Source of the DNA: Owenia fusiformis
Lineage: Eukaryota > Annelida > Polychaeta > Sabellida > Oweniidae
DNA length: 64,000 bases
Direction of reading: 5' to 3'
Assembly (NCBI GenBank): GCA_903813345.2
Contig: CAIIXF020000008.1
Span: 10,071,278-10,135,277 of the forward strand
Below are positions 48,101-62,379 of this stretch, in pieces. The notes under the pieces were generated by a model. That model worked only from the letters and a program-made list of their open reading frames with translations, searched no databases and was not told the DNA's origin. The position numbers and the translations under genes were made by a program. Each line of letters opens with the position of its first letter. The stretch's first letter is position 1.

Positions 48101-49377
48101 AGTCAATGGGGTCAGCAGATAGGTAAGTATGATTTTCTCATTGAAACACTATACACAATGCATTCATTGAACACATTTAAACGCTATAGATTTTATATTC
48201 CTGCCGGGGCTATCCTTTGTAAAACATATATATCACTAGAGAGTTAACTATACGTATACATGACGTAGTAAACACTTATGTGTCACTCACAGATGGCGTA
48301 TTTTATGCTTCATTTTTAAGCTGTATTCTATTTAAAAAAGACAGAATAATGTGTGTACTGTAATTAAAATGAATTTTCATTGGTAAAAGCCTGTAGGCCA
48401 GACCGACCAATCAATATAATGTGGGTGTGTGTATTGATTCATGTTTATGTTGATTGATTGTGGGGGCTCGAAAAAACAAATGTGGTCAGGCTGCCTTTGA
48501 CGTTGGATCAAGTTAACTTGTGAACAACATATTTTTGATAGTACAGTGTTCTGTTAAAATAATCAAGTATATCATTTTCACATCATTAATGTTGAATATG
48601 CCTCGTACCTGAGTTGGCAGGGACTGATGGGTCTAATACCGTCTAATATCCCAAGCTTTATGGGTCATCTTGGCCATGTAATCTCAAAGGTAGACATACT
48701 CTCAGCTGTTATGTACTTTGCATCATGGACTTGAAGAAACCATTTAGTAAAATGTGCCTATGTGGGATATTCATGGTCACATATTTTTGTCTACTGTATA
48801 TTCTACTTTTCTGAAATAATGAAGCAGGACGCAATGAACCCATAATTCATTTACATTCTAAAGATCATGAGAAAGAAAAGAGAATGATGACTTTGAGGTA
48901 TTATCACGTGTGTACCAGCAGCTTGTGGGCTAGTGATGGATGTAAAGTCAGTGTATGAATACTGACCTTTGTACCAATAGAAGCAAGGAATCAGTTAAAC
49001 TCAGGGCTGCGACATACTGGAAACTCACAGGGATAGAGGATAAGAACTACTTTAACCATACTGATCAGAGAGGGGGGGGGGGGTATTTTGGCATGCACCA
49101 CAGATCAGAGTGTGCTTTATGGTTTACTCAATGTTATGCTAGACTACATTATCTGTTGGTTGTATGTTATGATAAGGAGGGCCCAAGTGGATTGTTCTAT
49201 GCATGGAGATATCTTAATCGACATCATTAGGGTGATTTATTCTCTAATTCTAGTCAGCACATCATGCAATATATCTCCATTTAGCTGACATGGGCACTTG
49301 TTCCTTTGTGAGCTGATCAAAGTTTGTGCTTAGGGTTTTATACACAATCTAGTGCATGACTCCAAGTTACCAAATTA

Positions 49378-49700
49378 CAGGGTGTTCAAAAAAACGCAAC
49401 CCAAAGAAATCGCTATATCTTGTAAAATACTTGTTAAATTATGTTCATTTTTTCAGGAAAGAAAGATGAGACTGTGTATATATAGCTCCTGTAGATGATT
49501 AGTTGTAAAACATGATTGAAGAGCCTATTACAACTGTCTTTTGAGCAGGTGTACAAGACATCATGTTTTACAACTAACTAACAACACGAGCTATACATAC
49601 ACAGTTTCTTCTTTCTTTCCTGAAAATATGAACACAATTGGATTAGTATTTTCCAACATATAGCGATTTCTTTGGGTTGCTTTTTATTTTAAACACCCTG
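49378..49700. mobile_element. Mariner/IS630-type MITE, 323 bp, TA-flanked
   Basis: Left CAGGGTGTTCAAAAAAACGC and the inverted right end (AAACACCCTG) bound inverted repeats extending through AAAGAAATCGCTATAT. Most of the element pairs with itself. TA abuts both ends (49376-49377 and 49701-49702). Terminal CAGGGTGT is shared with the element at 11594-12226. Confidence 0.8.
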
Positions 49701-50629
49701 TACATGGCTATCAAAGAGGGAAAGGAGACTACAACATGGGAACATGGGTCCCCCACTTTATAGGGTAGAATTACAAGCAATTGATTTATATTATATCAAG
49801 TATATATTATCCTGTGAATATGCAATTGGATTCTGAATTGCTTGTCAAACGTGGACTCTAGTATCATTATTATTAATAGAAATGTCTTTTCAGTACATCA
49901 GTAATCCAAGATGATTATTTGTGGCATGATGGGGGTGAAGTTTATTATCAGTACTGAAATATCTTTAATTTCAGTAAAATTGAAAACAACAATGTTTTCA
50001 TTTCCGTTTGATCTTGGTACACCTGCTTCAGTTATTAACACAGCAAAATGGATTCCACATATATAGATTAGCTTTCATATCTATTATGGCTTTTGTGAGT
50101 GACTTTGTTATTTCACTTAACAGTTCATATCTGATATGTTCACCAGTGGAAAAGAATATAATCTGCCTCATAATGGTAGCCATGTTGTATTAAGTAGAAT
50201 GGACTATAAATCTGTTCACGAACAGAGAAGTGTTATAAGAATTGCTGACTCAGCAGTATCAGTTCAGTTATTCTAGACTCAACCATTTTATCGTAGATTG
50301 AGGAGGTTTTGAAAGTTTTGATAGAAAGTTTTGATTCACTTTTCATCTAAATTAGTGCTATATTTTAGGCTTGGAGTCAGGGAAAGTGAGAGAGACTGGG
50401 TTCAGAGACAAGATGCAAAACTAAGCTTGTATTCATGAATTCAACTTTCGGCTATCAGCTACTGGATTAACCTACTTTTTTATGGCACACTCATTAAAAT
50501 ATGAATGGAAAAGTGGCAGGTACTATTCATATTTAAATGAGTTGGTCATAAAATAGTAGGTTAATCTGGTAGCCGGAAGCCATTAGTTCCATTTGCCAAT
50601 ACAAGGTTAGTAATGTTCTCTACAAAACT

Positions 50630-50800
50630 TATACTTTGAATGAATACATTGAATTCATTCTGTCATTTATGGTCTTTGAATGAATTCATTGAATACATTC
50701 TGTCATTAATGGTCTTTGAATTGATGCATTGAATTCATTCTATTATTTATGGTCTATGAATGAATACATTCTGTCATAAATGGTCTTTGAATGCATTTTA
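50630..50800 (+). repeat. Tandem repeat of about 46 bp
   Basis: About four degenerate copies of TTTGAATGAATACATTGAAT + TCATTCTGTCATTTATGGTC. Confidence 0.8.
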
Positions 50801-51656
50801 TGCAAAATATAGTAAAAAACCTTGAAGGATCCAGGAGTCCGAATCTGAACTTTTCCGTAAATTTTTGCCGTAAATAATTTATTATAGGACAACAATACGG
50901 AAAAAGTTTAAAACCTATTCTGAATTATTCCCTTAACTTGTCCTAACTGGGGAAGTCGTCTACAATTTTTGGATTATGTCCTAAAATATAAAAATATCAG
51001 TAGTATGCATTATCTCACTTGTACTTAACAGCATGAATAGATATGTACATAGATGATTTTCTGGATGCAAAATCAAAGTCTAAAAATCAAGGACATAAAC
51101 ATAATACATATATTGGTATTATAAGTTTTAAATAAATCTCTCATAAAGTACAAAATAATAGTATGAGTTGACATCTAGCGTGTGATTTAGAGGATCAACA
51201 TGCCCTGGTGACAGCTTGATCCATTATTGAAGGTATGATAAGTACCAATGTGAAGAACTCCATGATTTTTCATTCTAATTTTTTTAGACTAAGAAACATT
51301 TAATTTTCTTTAATTTCTTTAAGATTTAGAGTATGAATGTAGTATCCTTTCAAATTAAATAACTCAATCACTTACTTATTGTTTCAATCTTTTCTAACAA
51401 TGTTTAAAAATATGGTCACAATGAATTTTACTTATAGGTTTAGATAAGAGTTATATTTCATTCATCCAGTCTGTGTTTACATTATTGCTAAAAATGAACC
51501 CTTTATCAAAAAAGATTAATTTGAATGCGAGATAAATGATAATTTAATGTTTACATTGATCGTAAAGTAAAATTTGTCTTAAGTGATGACTGCTGGAGAC
51601 TTAAAAAATGTGTTCCTATCAAGCTATTCAAGTTCAGTTCACAGTGTATTCATATC

Positions 51657-51880
51657 AAATTGGGTCTATAAAAATGTTCATGTGTTCACAAATAAATTGG
51701 GACTATGAAAATGTTCATGTGTTCACAAATAAATTGGGACTATAAAAATATTTATGTGTTCACAAATAAATTGGGACTATAAAAATGTCCATGTGTTCAC
51801 AAATAAATTGGGACTATAAAAATGTTCATGTGTTCACAAATAAATTGGGACTATAAAAATGTTCATGTGTTCACAAATAA
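51657..51880 (+). repeat. 37-bp tandem repeat, six copies
   Basis: Six nearly identical units of AAATTGGGACTATAAAAATG + TTCATGTGTTCACAAAT. Low divergence suggests recent expansion or ongoing homogenisation. Confidence 0.9.
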
Positions 51881-54800
51881 GAGATGTTCAGATATACAGG
51901 TTTTATTGTTTCTAAGAGCAAATACCTTGAGGTGTTTTCATTGTCTTGATTTACCTTACACCAAGTGAATCGCCCAAATTCATAAAAAAATTACTGCAGA
52001 CATGAAGTTCAAACCAAACAGTAGTAACACGTCACTCACATTTGTAATGTTATCTTTACTTAATTACTGGCTAGAAGATATCATATTCTAAAGAATGTAT
52101 ACTGTCTGATGTCTTATGCAAAATTAATGTTCTTATTGCAGAAAAATTGTATCATGATATGAATGATAATAAACATACAAAGATTATGATAAAGGTAAAA
52201 TTGCAAATAAAAATGACCATATAACTTATTCTTTTAAGTGATCTGTATTGTAGAGGAATCAGATCCATAATCATGTTTACCATGTTGTTTCGAATACAGT
52301 TAAAATCATAGAAATCCATGCCCAAACCATGTGTAGAAGTGTACATTTTGTGTCTAATTGTGGGAAATTATTAAAAAGACAGAGGAGTGGTTGTCTTGAG
52401 GGAAAGGATGTAGAAATGAGATATGATAAATGATATTCTAGTCTTTTTTTGTCAACACCACTCCTTTTGACTGGTTCAGTTCATATAGGGTAAAGTGACA
52501 TTCGAGCACTTTCCTCCTGCCTAGAGTGTAATCACATTTTTGTATAAATCCCCTATTTGCAATTTGTTCTGCTGTTTATATAAATCAAGTACTTTTCAGA
52601 TATTCACATGTGCATGTGAGGTTCAACCATATTAATATACAAATCCATTGATTGTCACCTTTAATCAACTATAGCATCTAATCAGTTTAATGTCACCACT
52701 GAAGTGCATGATGACTATTCGTATAGCCGCTACTTTTTGTGACCAGTATTCAGAATGTTATTGGCAAATAGCATTCTGTAACAATCGTTACACTTTATAA
52801 TGAATTGCAACCAAGTGATGCCATTTTGTAGTATTAGGATGTTTTCCTTTTAACACTTTTTTGTGCTGTTCAGTATATCATCATTGAAGAATAACATACA
52901 ACTGTAATGTGAATACTTTGGTGAATTTAGTTAATTATGTTACCACCACAAGTAGTAACATATTGTTATGGTCTCCAACTTTTTTGTAGACAGTGTTCAG
53001 CATTTTGGATTTGGTGGTTGGCATTTGGCATCTGTTACTAATGGCAGGTGGTGACATTTTGCATGTTAATGCCTTGTTCAGATTTGCAACAGTATTACAA
53101 TAATGCAATGCAACAATGTCAATGTGAATACATCACTGAAGCAAACACCTACAAATGTGAACACTTGCCAGTCTCATTTTGGATTCATTTAAATGTTGAC
53201 GAACCTTGTCTAAACTTGTCGAATCTTGTATTCACTTGAGATGCTTTTGCGAATGTGGTTATTGATCAATACATAAAATTCTCCATGGTTTTAATGTGCG
53301 ACTGTATTCTTTTAGAAAATGTTAAAGTTGAAGTATCCTTGTAATGGGAAGAAAAGCTCGTAAAAATGTAGATAATTGAATGTAACAGGATATAATTAAT
53401 CCCCTGTTTCGTCTAATCTTAGTCTTTGTATTTATTAATAACTGTTATTCCTTCAATAATTAGATCATCACAACATACATACCCTAGCATCACTATTCTC
53501 CAACTATTTTCCAAGTTTTTAATGTAGACTGTGTAAAATAAATATTGTTTCGCTGTGTTTATGCAAGCATTTTTTACTATGAATGGAGAGATTTTTCGTC
53601 GAGAATCTAGAGAATGTCAAAAAATTTATTTAAGTTAGTATGATAGAATTTTAAAATGTTTTTTTTGTTGTTGGAATAATAATGATTACTTATTTGAAGT
53701 TCTTTTTCCCTTTATTGCTTATAAACAGTCAGCTCTTTCTGGGATCACTTTGCTAATCTTTGCATTTGAAACGAATGTGCCAGGTATGATATCTGAGCTT
53801 CCATCAATCTGCAGTGCTACAGATAAGCTCATCCATAATACATTTTATAACACAAGCATGGCATTTTGTTGAACAGGGTAAAAATCAGAAAAAATCACAA
53901 TATCATTTATAACAGAATGACTGTAGAGCATTCATTTTGGTTCAAATCATTCTGAATCTTATCCCATCTCCTTTTTTTCCAGTCTGTGATTCTAAATAAT
54001 GACATTGCCATGGTTTTCCATGATGTGTTAAATGGAATTCAGGTTTCCTCTCGACTTGCTACACACTCAATTTGTTCATCTCTAAATATTGATTTTGGTA
54101 GCTGAAATAATCTCATCAAAATAAAAAATAACAAAAAGCACCATTGAAGTAATAAGTATTTTTCCTGTTGGGTCTAGTATCGGGTTCTAAATAGTGTGTG
54201 ATTGAATAGATTTATATTGCTGTTCAATTTTATCAAAACCACATATTTTGTAATTTTGTGTTTCATAGAAAACCTATTGTTTCAATTTACTGATGTTATT
54301 TTGCCATCAGTAGGTGTAGAAAACATGGAAATAGAGTGTTCCACTATATCATATTAAGCTAAATAATTGAACCCAAAAAGTATGCAGTGCTCCCATTAGA
54401 ATTACAATCAGAGTCACTGTGCCACCCTGTTGATCAGTAGCTAGACATGAATGTATATAGTGAATTAGCCCATATCTATGGCAAATTATTGAAAAGCAGG
54501 GATATTTCCTGAATTTTATTTTATTTCAATAACTCCAAAAGCGACCTCTATGACCTTTGATCTCAGCAAGTGATGATATAAATTGTTATAGCCACCTTAT
54601 TTGTGTCTGGTATTCCATGGTTGGTGTTGGCATTGGAATCAGGGTCTGTAATAGTTGTTACACTTTTGTTGTGACATTTTATAAAATTGATGCACTTGTT
54701 TAGATAGAGGGTTGTACCAGGATGACATTAAAGAACAAGTAGCTGGGTATGAATCTCTCTTGAGTCATTGACTGAGAGTGGCAAATATATCATCTCAATT

Positions 54801-54908
54801 TTAATTAAATAATAACCTATGTTCATCATCGACATCATTCTCAGGATTACAACATGAACTATTAGGATCATCTTTATCAAACTTTATTCTGCACAGATGT
54901 GGCAAATA

Positions 54909-55095
54909 CAGTGAAACATGTATATACAAGTGTATTAAACACCTATGGAGCCACAAAAAAAGTGTTCACTGTAGGTAGGTGTTCACCACAGTGAGAGTAT
55001 TTTAAATAAGAGTCAATGTAAAATTGGTCTTGAAGTGGTGTTTACTTAACACAGGTGACCACTAGAGAGAGGTGTTCATTAAGACAGGTGTTACT
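54909..55095. repeat. Pogo/Tigger-like MITE, copy 4
   Basis: CAGTGAAACATGTATATACA at the left, then GCCACAAAAAAAGTGTTCAC and GTAGGTAGGTGTTCACC. Right part degraded (GACAGGTGTTACTG). Confidence 0.55.
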
Positions 55096-57294
55096 GTTTA
55101 TAACCATACTACATGAGAAAATATGCTTTTGAAATGAACAGAAACAAAACATTTATTATTCTGTAGCAAGTTTAAATATTGTATGAAACAAAAAATCTCA
55201 ATTACCAATTTTTGGCTAAAAATTAAATAGTGATCAGAAAACATTATTGTTATTTTAATTTCAAACATATGCCCTTGAATGTAGTTTTATAAAAGAAACG
55301 CAGTGGGGATTAAAGGGAATACAGAGAGTGCAGTCAAGAGAGCTTACATAGATCATCCTTATACATGTTATACATGAGTTTCTTACTTTTTGCCTTTTCA
55401 ACAATGTTATATTTTCAAATTTTATGTCGAAAATTAGCCTATTTTGGCCTTTTGCCTTTGTTGTTCCTATAGATATGATGTTAATGTTGCTATGAATGTC
55501 AAGTCAACTTATTTGTGGTGATGCATGATGTCAGAGTAACTGAGAGCTATATTAGTATAGAGTGACATATTTCATTCAAGCATAGCACCTGTAAAGCTAA
55601 TTATTAGATGCATTATATGCAGATATCCTCTTCGAATCCACTGGGCTTATTGTTTCTATTGTTTTTATTTATGATATGAATGCATTTGGAAAAATGTTTA
55701 AAATATGCAATTTTCACAACTTTCCTGCATTGGATTTATCGTATTTATTTTGTTTTTCAAAATTTGTCGTTCATGGGCTCTAGGGCATTCTAGAATGGAG
55801 GGTTGCATTTATTGCTCATTTCTGCATCCTGGCCTACATGCAGAGAAACATGTTTCTTGAAGTGGCGTGATGTTCAAATGCGTTTTTCCAATGTGACTAG
55901 AGATGGGTCGTGTTTGACACTGAAAAAGCCTGACACTGCAATCATGACGGTATGGCTCATAAAACAATCTAAACTGAATGGATATTTTACGTATACTTGA
56001 GAACATTTTTTAGAGATACATTCTTGGAATCCCTAGATATTGAAGTAATTTGGTGACATTGGCGTTATTGATATATCTTAAATGTAACTGCACGTGCGCC
56101 ATGGGAAGATAAAAGTCAGAAAAGTATATTAGACATTTTAAGAAAAATGCATCAAAATGGCAAAAATGCTTTGTTAAATGTTGATATCACTGGGGCCTAA
56201 GACATAATTGGTTATATAATATCCCCCTCCCCTGTTACTACCCATGAACTATGGCTTAATATATTAGGTAGGTAGAGTAGAACAAGTTGATCTGGCTGGT
56301 AAATTAGACCTTATTACATGCAGGGTTGCTTGCTGATGATGTAGACAAACAATAAGACAACCAACTTGATCCATCCTCCAAAACGCAAGGCTTCAGAACT
56401 CTTGGAGCCCTTCGGATGAAGGATGACTTGACCCACTTTAATTCAAAAATCCACAAAAATGATTGATTTAACTGATAATGCAGTCATCTATAAGTAGCTT
56501 GGCAGCTTGTTGTGTGCAATATATATTTTGTTTTTTTTATGATTAATGCTATTTGTTCTCGTGACTTACCTGGATTTTGTGACTGTCCTTTAACCTAATA
56601 TCAGAAAATGTAACTCAAGGTAATGGTGTTCGTGCTACCATCTTCCAATGTTTTGCTACATTTTGTCACATAAATTTTGTGATTACGTGAATAATAACAT
56701 GTTTTTGATCGAATTATTTATTCAGATTTCAGGGTTATTCTATCGCTCTTCCAGGGGTTTATGTTTTATGTGTGCTTTGACTGTTTTATTATTCTATGAC
56801 GTTAGCTCTCTAAAGATGCCTCTGAAACACATGATATTGTCAACGATCTTAAATTGCTCTTTAATGAGAAATATGTGCTTAAAACCAAATTAAACTTAGA
56901 CTATATTAAAAAATTTTAATATTAAAGGAGATGTGTTGAAAATAATTCAGGGAACATCATGAAAACATCGCATGAGAAGTTGAATAGGATTCGGTTGAGG
57001 ATAATATTCAAAAATGAACAGGGACAGGGATTTGATGGAAATATTAATTAACTAGTTTATATATCACATACATGTATTTTAGAGGAAAAATGAATAAGTT
57101 TAGAGAAGTAATTATGTCCAGGGACTTTGAAGATGCCACCTGTTTTGTTGACAATAAGTACAGTAATCACACCTATCTATAATGCCAGATGTTGAATAAA
57201 TGATTTTTTTGATTACTAAACAAATTGTTGATATGGTTTTACTGTATTTATAATTGCTCACTTCATGCAAATGCAACAAATATATGACTCAATG

Positions 57295-58298
57295 GGTAGA
57301 CTGTAAATCTAGTAAATCTAGTAAATCTCGTAAATCTAGTAAACCTAGTAAATCTAGTAAAATCTTGTAAAATCTTGTAAACTTTTTAGGGACCATTCAT
57401 TTGATATCAATGTCAGTCTCTATGTAAGAGTATTGGTGATTATGATTCCTTTTACAACATTAGAAAAATACCTTCTCTGCATTAAAATTCAGAGTCATTC
57501 CTTTCATCAAATAATCAATATACAAATTTTTTAACAAAATTGTGAAATATTATAATAAAAAAGAATGTTTAAGGGGCTGATATGATATGGCTTTAAACTA
57601 TTAATTACAAGGAATACAAGGAACATATCATCATCAAAACGTAAATGGAAAGCATTGTAGAAATGCCATACTATACTTTATGTATAGGTAAAGCAAATAG
57701 ATCAATCAGTAAGTTGTCTCACTAGATTCCCCTTACTACAGCATTTGATGTTTTTTTTATTATTTTTTGGGGGTTGGCAAAAATCAATTTTGAAATTGCC
57801 ATTTATCCATTCCTCTCACATTGGAACTTCTACAAATATTGTCAATTGAACAGCATCTCCAAAAAATAAGCAATAACTAAATTATCTGATAGGCTAAGCA
57901 TTATAACATTTTGTGAGGGAAAAACAAGCCTGTGTCATTTAGATGGTACGCATTGTCCCCTCAGTCCTTAAATATGTAACTTAATTTGTTAATAGAGCAT
58001 GCTTCTTGGGTGGGTTGTGTATGATGATAAAATGGGTGTACCATTTGATAACCATTTTGTTATCCAGTACTAACATATAGTTGTTTTGTAACTAAATATA
58101 ATGAAATAAAAGGTAGAATTTTTTATACATGTTCATTTCATTCATACAAAGGCATTTTCAGTGCTTTTTCGACGTTTGCACTTTATATCTTAGACATTGA
58201 ATAATCAAGTTTTTACAAGATTTTACAAGATTTTACTAGATTTACTAGATTTACTAGATTTACTAGTTTTACTAGATTTACTAGATTTACAGTCTACC
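57295..58298. mobile_element. Rehavkus/Mutator-like element with minisatellite inverted termini and 9-bp TSD
   Basis: GACTCAATG is present at 57286-57294 and 58299-58307 as a perfect direct repeat. Between them a 1,004-bp element starts GGTAGACTGTAAATCTAG and ends CTAGATTTACAGTCTACC. The inverted termini (about 57295-57381 and 58209-58298) consist of tandem 9-bp TAGTAAATC units that decay inwards into TTGTAAAATC units. The interior (about 830 bp) has no recognisable protein. A 9-bp duplication and tandem-repeat termini are features described for Rehavkus elements of the Mutator superfamily. This copy would be non-autonomous. Confidence 0.85.
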
Positions 58299-58349
58299 GA
58301 CTCAATGTACTTTTGTGCTAAATGAATTTGATTTAATATTAAGTTTCCA

Positions 58350-58495
58350 TTTGCTGTGGTAACTAAAGTAGGTGTTTTCTGTGATAATTAAAGTAGGTGT
58401 TTTTTGTGGTAATTAAAGTAGGTGTTTTCTGTGGTAATTAAAGTAGGTGTTTTCTGTGGTAATATTTCTGTGGTAATTAAAGTAGGTGCCTTGTA
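58350..58495 (+). repeat. 27-bp tandem repeat
   Basis: About five copies of GTGGTAATTAAAGTAGGTG + TTTTCT, starting some 45 bp after the Rehavkus-like element's right target duplication. Confidence 0.85.
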
Positions 58496-58865
58496 CAAGG
58501 TAAGGTTCAATCTCGTGAAATAGACTCTATTCAGTTTGTGTTGCTAGCTTCAATTGCTATTTGGTACCAAACAGATGCCATTCACTATATATCACACAAG
58601 TTTAAATATTCTATGGTACAAAATATATGCAAGCTCCAATCTTATTTTGTACCAAAGGATAGGTATCGATATGGTCGAACTGAATTCAAAAATGTTTTTC
58701 TCTTAAACCAATCATTGAAAACATTCTGTAAAAAACATGGTATTTTATGTAATGTTGACTGATTGACAACAATTTAATGCGAAAATTATTTAGATATATT
58801 TTATATAACTGTTTTTGTTAACGTTTTTTGTTTTTTTTAGTGCAATTGTTTTTGCTCCTTTCTAC

Positions 58866-59580
58866 CAATTCTTGAGAATGAAATAAAATGTCTCTCCGAA
58901 CCTTGTTGGAACAAAATAGCATATACAACATGTTTTTAGACCTCTCAATATTAAAGTTATACAAAGGAATTTTTGGTTGATTTTAAAAAAGTATTCAAAA
59001 AATTAAAACAAAATCCCCCCAAAATAGATAAAAATCAAGAAAAACTTTTATTTCATTCCCAAGATACTTTTTTAAAATCAACCAAAATTTCTTTTGTACA
59101 ATGACGCAGATGCGAGTAGGTAGTTACCAGATTCACCACCAGGTGGCTCGTTCGGGTCAGATAGCATGGCGGGTATAGGAGAAAGTTCCCTTAAACTTAA
59201 ATCACATCTGTTTTAATGATTCAATTTTCATATAACCCTTATGTATCTAATAGTTATGCTAACTGAAATATGTCCAGTAAAAGAAAATGTTATCTTTCCA
59301 ATACAAGAAAAGATATTTCACTTTTTGTGATTTTGTATCATGGGGTCTATGGGGAATCAACCCGAACAAGAAGTCACATTTTCAAAAAAATTAAGTTTTC
59401 AAAGTTGATAAACAATTTTCGAAACCATATTTCTAGATGTACTTTTACATGCAGATTTCAAATATGACATCACTTTGACTGAATTTTGAATATTTAATGA
59501 CGTAAATCAAGATTATTTCTACTCGCACCTAGTCTATTACAATATGAGGTTCGGAAAGATGTTTCATTTCACTCTGGAAA
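58866..59580. repeat. Nested foldback structure containing MITE copy 2
   Basis: TGAAATAAAATGTCTCTCCG and AACCTTG (about 58873-58900) are inverted at about 59542-59572 (GAGGTTCGGAAAGATG, TTTCATTTCA). Inside is a hairpin with arms of about 35 bp (58960-59100; GGTTGATTTTAAAAAAGTAT and ATACTTTTTTAAAATCAACC). MITE copy 2 lies directly against it, inside the outer arms, suggesting insertion into an older foldback. Confidence 0.6.
59098..59538 (+). mobile_element. MITE copy 2 carrying a CTCF-like core
   Basis: Same family and orientation as 25118-25562. Termini are CAGATGCGAGTAG and CTACTCGCACCTAG. CCACCAGGTGGC at 59136-59147 is fully conserved between the copies although the surrounding sequence has diverged by substitutions and small indels. 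Confidence 0.8.
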
Positions 59581-62379
59581 CATGATACCAAGAACAAAAC
59601 AAGTGTTTGATGTGTTTTTTAAAAAAATATAGATGAAAGTATGTATATCTATTTCAAATTATATTGTTACCATTCAAAAGATCCATTAAATTGACAATTT
59701 GTAAGATTTTCAGAAATTTTTGATGACTGCAGGTTTAAGAGAAACGTGTGTTCAAAAAGTTCCCCATATCGATACCCATTCTTTATGCTATTTAAAATAA
59801 AAAAAAGTTCTGTGGGCTATATAGTTTATGCTATCAGTTATATATGCAACATAATTTCTACTCTAGATACAGAAAATGAGTCCAGATTTAACGAGGACTT
59901 TATTACAGTTGTATATTAGACATTGTATTTTCTGTGACTGTTCTATGGCTTATTGCAGTTCAAAGTACCTTGCATAATAACTGCCTGCTGAGTTATCATT
60001 ATTTTTAATTGTACTAGGTTGCCTCTATCAAGGATGTTCTGAATGGATTTCATATGTTCCTTCTCAAGATACATTCACTCCCTAGCATTAAAGCAAGCAG
60101 GACCTTGAGATTTTGAAAACCGGCTTGCATCCACCTAAATATTTGGCCCATTTATAAATTTGCTAAACTGGTCTGAATCGAAAAATGAGCATTTTGCATC
60201 CAATTATGAAAATCATTGGAGAATGTTGAGATACCTGTATCATTTAAGAAATAAAAGTTTGATTGTAAATTAAGGATGTTCCAAATATATGTTTCAGGAG
60301 AATTTAATGATTGAATTTATATCTCCTAATATTTTTGTTAAATCACACTTAACTCTGAAAAATTGCTATATTGTTGTCGTTGTGTGTTGCTGGGCATGCC
60401 TCTGGATGGGTGGACGCTATATAAATCGTGTCATCAAAGTTCCTGGAAAACTGCTTATTTGTTCTTCTGGAAATTTTTACAGATGCAAGAGCAGACTTAT
60501 GTCAAGATCTGTAGGTTTTGGGCATGCTGGGTCAATTACATGGTGAACATTTTGCTTTTCAAGATGCAATATTTATGTGTCTTTTTCCAACTTGGATAAT
60601 CATTAAAAGGAAATCTAATGTTCAATGTTTGAAGATCTTTAGTGGCATTCCATTTTGGACCTCATCAAGAGAAGCAGGTAGCGTGTATGTTGTATAAAAT
60701 ATTTCTTAGCTGATACTGTACTGTGATAGCTAAAAAACAGGCTGCATTAAATAGACCATAAAGATCTCTAGCAAGCTCAGAACAACATTGCTTGATATGA
60801 CTGTGTATATGTGTAGAATTTATGAACATCTGGGTTTGTGATTTAATTTTAGCAAACATTGATCATCACTGACCACAGCCATCCCACCAGCATTTATGAG
60901 CATATCACCATAAAACCAATGGTGATCGGCCATGGTGCAAAAGTTGAACACCCAGGGATCTAAAGACTTCTCTGACGGATACCCTGTTAGTTTGTAGGAA
61001 TAAATGAAAGGCTTTTTGTGCACAAGGTAGCCACATAAGAAATTAAGCAAGAGGCAAATTAAATGATTAGGCAAAATTACCACTTATATAGTAAACCTAG
61101 ATACTTAATCAAGTCAGAATAGTTAGGCAGTACTTGGGTAGCCCAGAACACTTGGAGCTTCACATATGTATTTTAGTGTTCCTCTGGCCAATAAGGGCAT
61201 CGGCCATAGTACCATATGTTACACTGCTGAATAATGTAGATACCAGGTAATTCTCTAAAAACAACAGGATTGTGAACAGTTGTAAAATGTAAAAAACATG
61301 AGCTAAAACTATAGTGGAGGTTCATTATCTTCATTATACATGACACTTGAAAAACAAGATTTATCTATACATAAATTTTCTTTATGGTTTTCAAGTTATT
61401 TATCTTATTCACCATCTGAGCTAAGTGCATTATTTTATTTAGTACGGTATAGTAATTTTGCCAGTTGACTCTTGAAGAGGTCTGCAGTACTGTTATATCA
61501 CATATACACAATAGCACTTACAATATACCATATAAGTACCAACACTGTATTCTTCCAATAGGAGGGAACACCCCAGGGTTCAGAGTTAGCTTCAACAGAA
61601 AATATTGAGATGACCATCGTCGCTGATTGGTCAAATGACATAGGAACTGTCAAAAACAAAATGGCAGATTCCAGATTTTGTAAAAATGCCTTGAATAATA
61701 TGTTAATTTCTGGCATGTTTACCAATATTATAGCTTGTTATTTCACGTCAAGATAAAGAAAGGTGTAAGGAATATGTTAACATCGATTAAAACATCACAT
61801 CTACGTTTGATATTCAGAAACAAGATAGTAGAAACTCTACGAATGAAGGTGGTAAGCCAGAGGGTTAATTATGAGGTCATCTCTAAGCTCTGAGGTTTCC
61901 CCTCCTTTTTATTCTCAACATATTAACTGACCACTATGCACCATATTCAAATTCTACCTATATTGATATGCATAGATTCTTAGATGGGTACAAACATATA
62001 TATATCACTGCCGAGCTACAGTTTCATATAAGATAACATTTTACCAGACCTTTTAGCTATGCCTGTGAGAGGATGAAAGAAGATGAGAAGGGGTTTTAGC
62101 TATCATGATAAACATTTATAGATACATTTTACATGTATACCCTCTCAAAAAAGTTGAACAGCCTGATTCTCCATAAAATAGCATGTTAAAGGCTGTATAC
62201 CCATATATCTGAATTCCAAATTTTTCGTCATTTACATTAGGTTGGAAAATATGACTTTGATGCGTCTTTGTCAAACATAAACAAGAGGGGACACTCAGTT
62301 GCAAAACTTTTGGAAGGAGTGTAATTATTTTTTTCCATCATATGCTCTCTCTGTCTCTTTCTGGAATCATTGCACTTTA

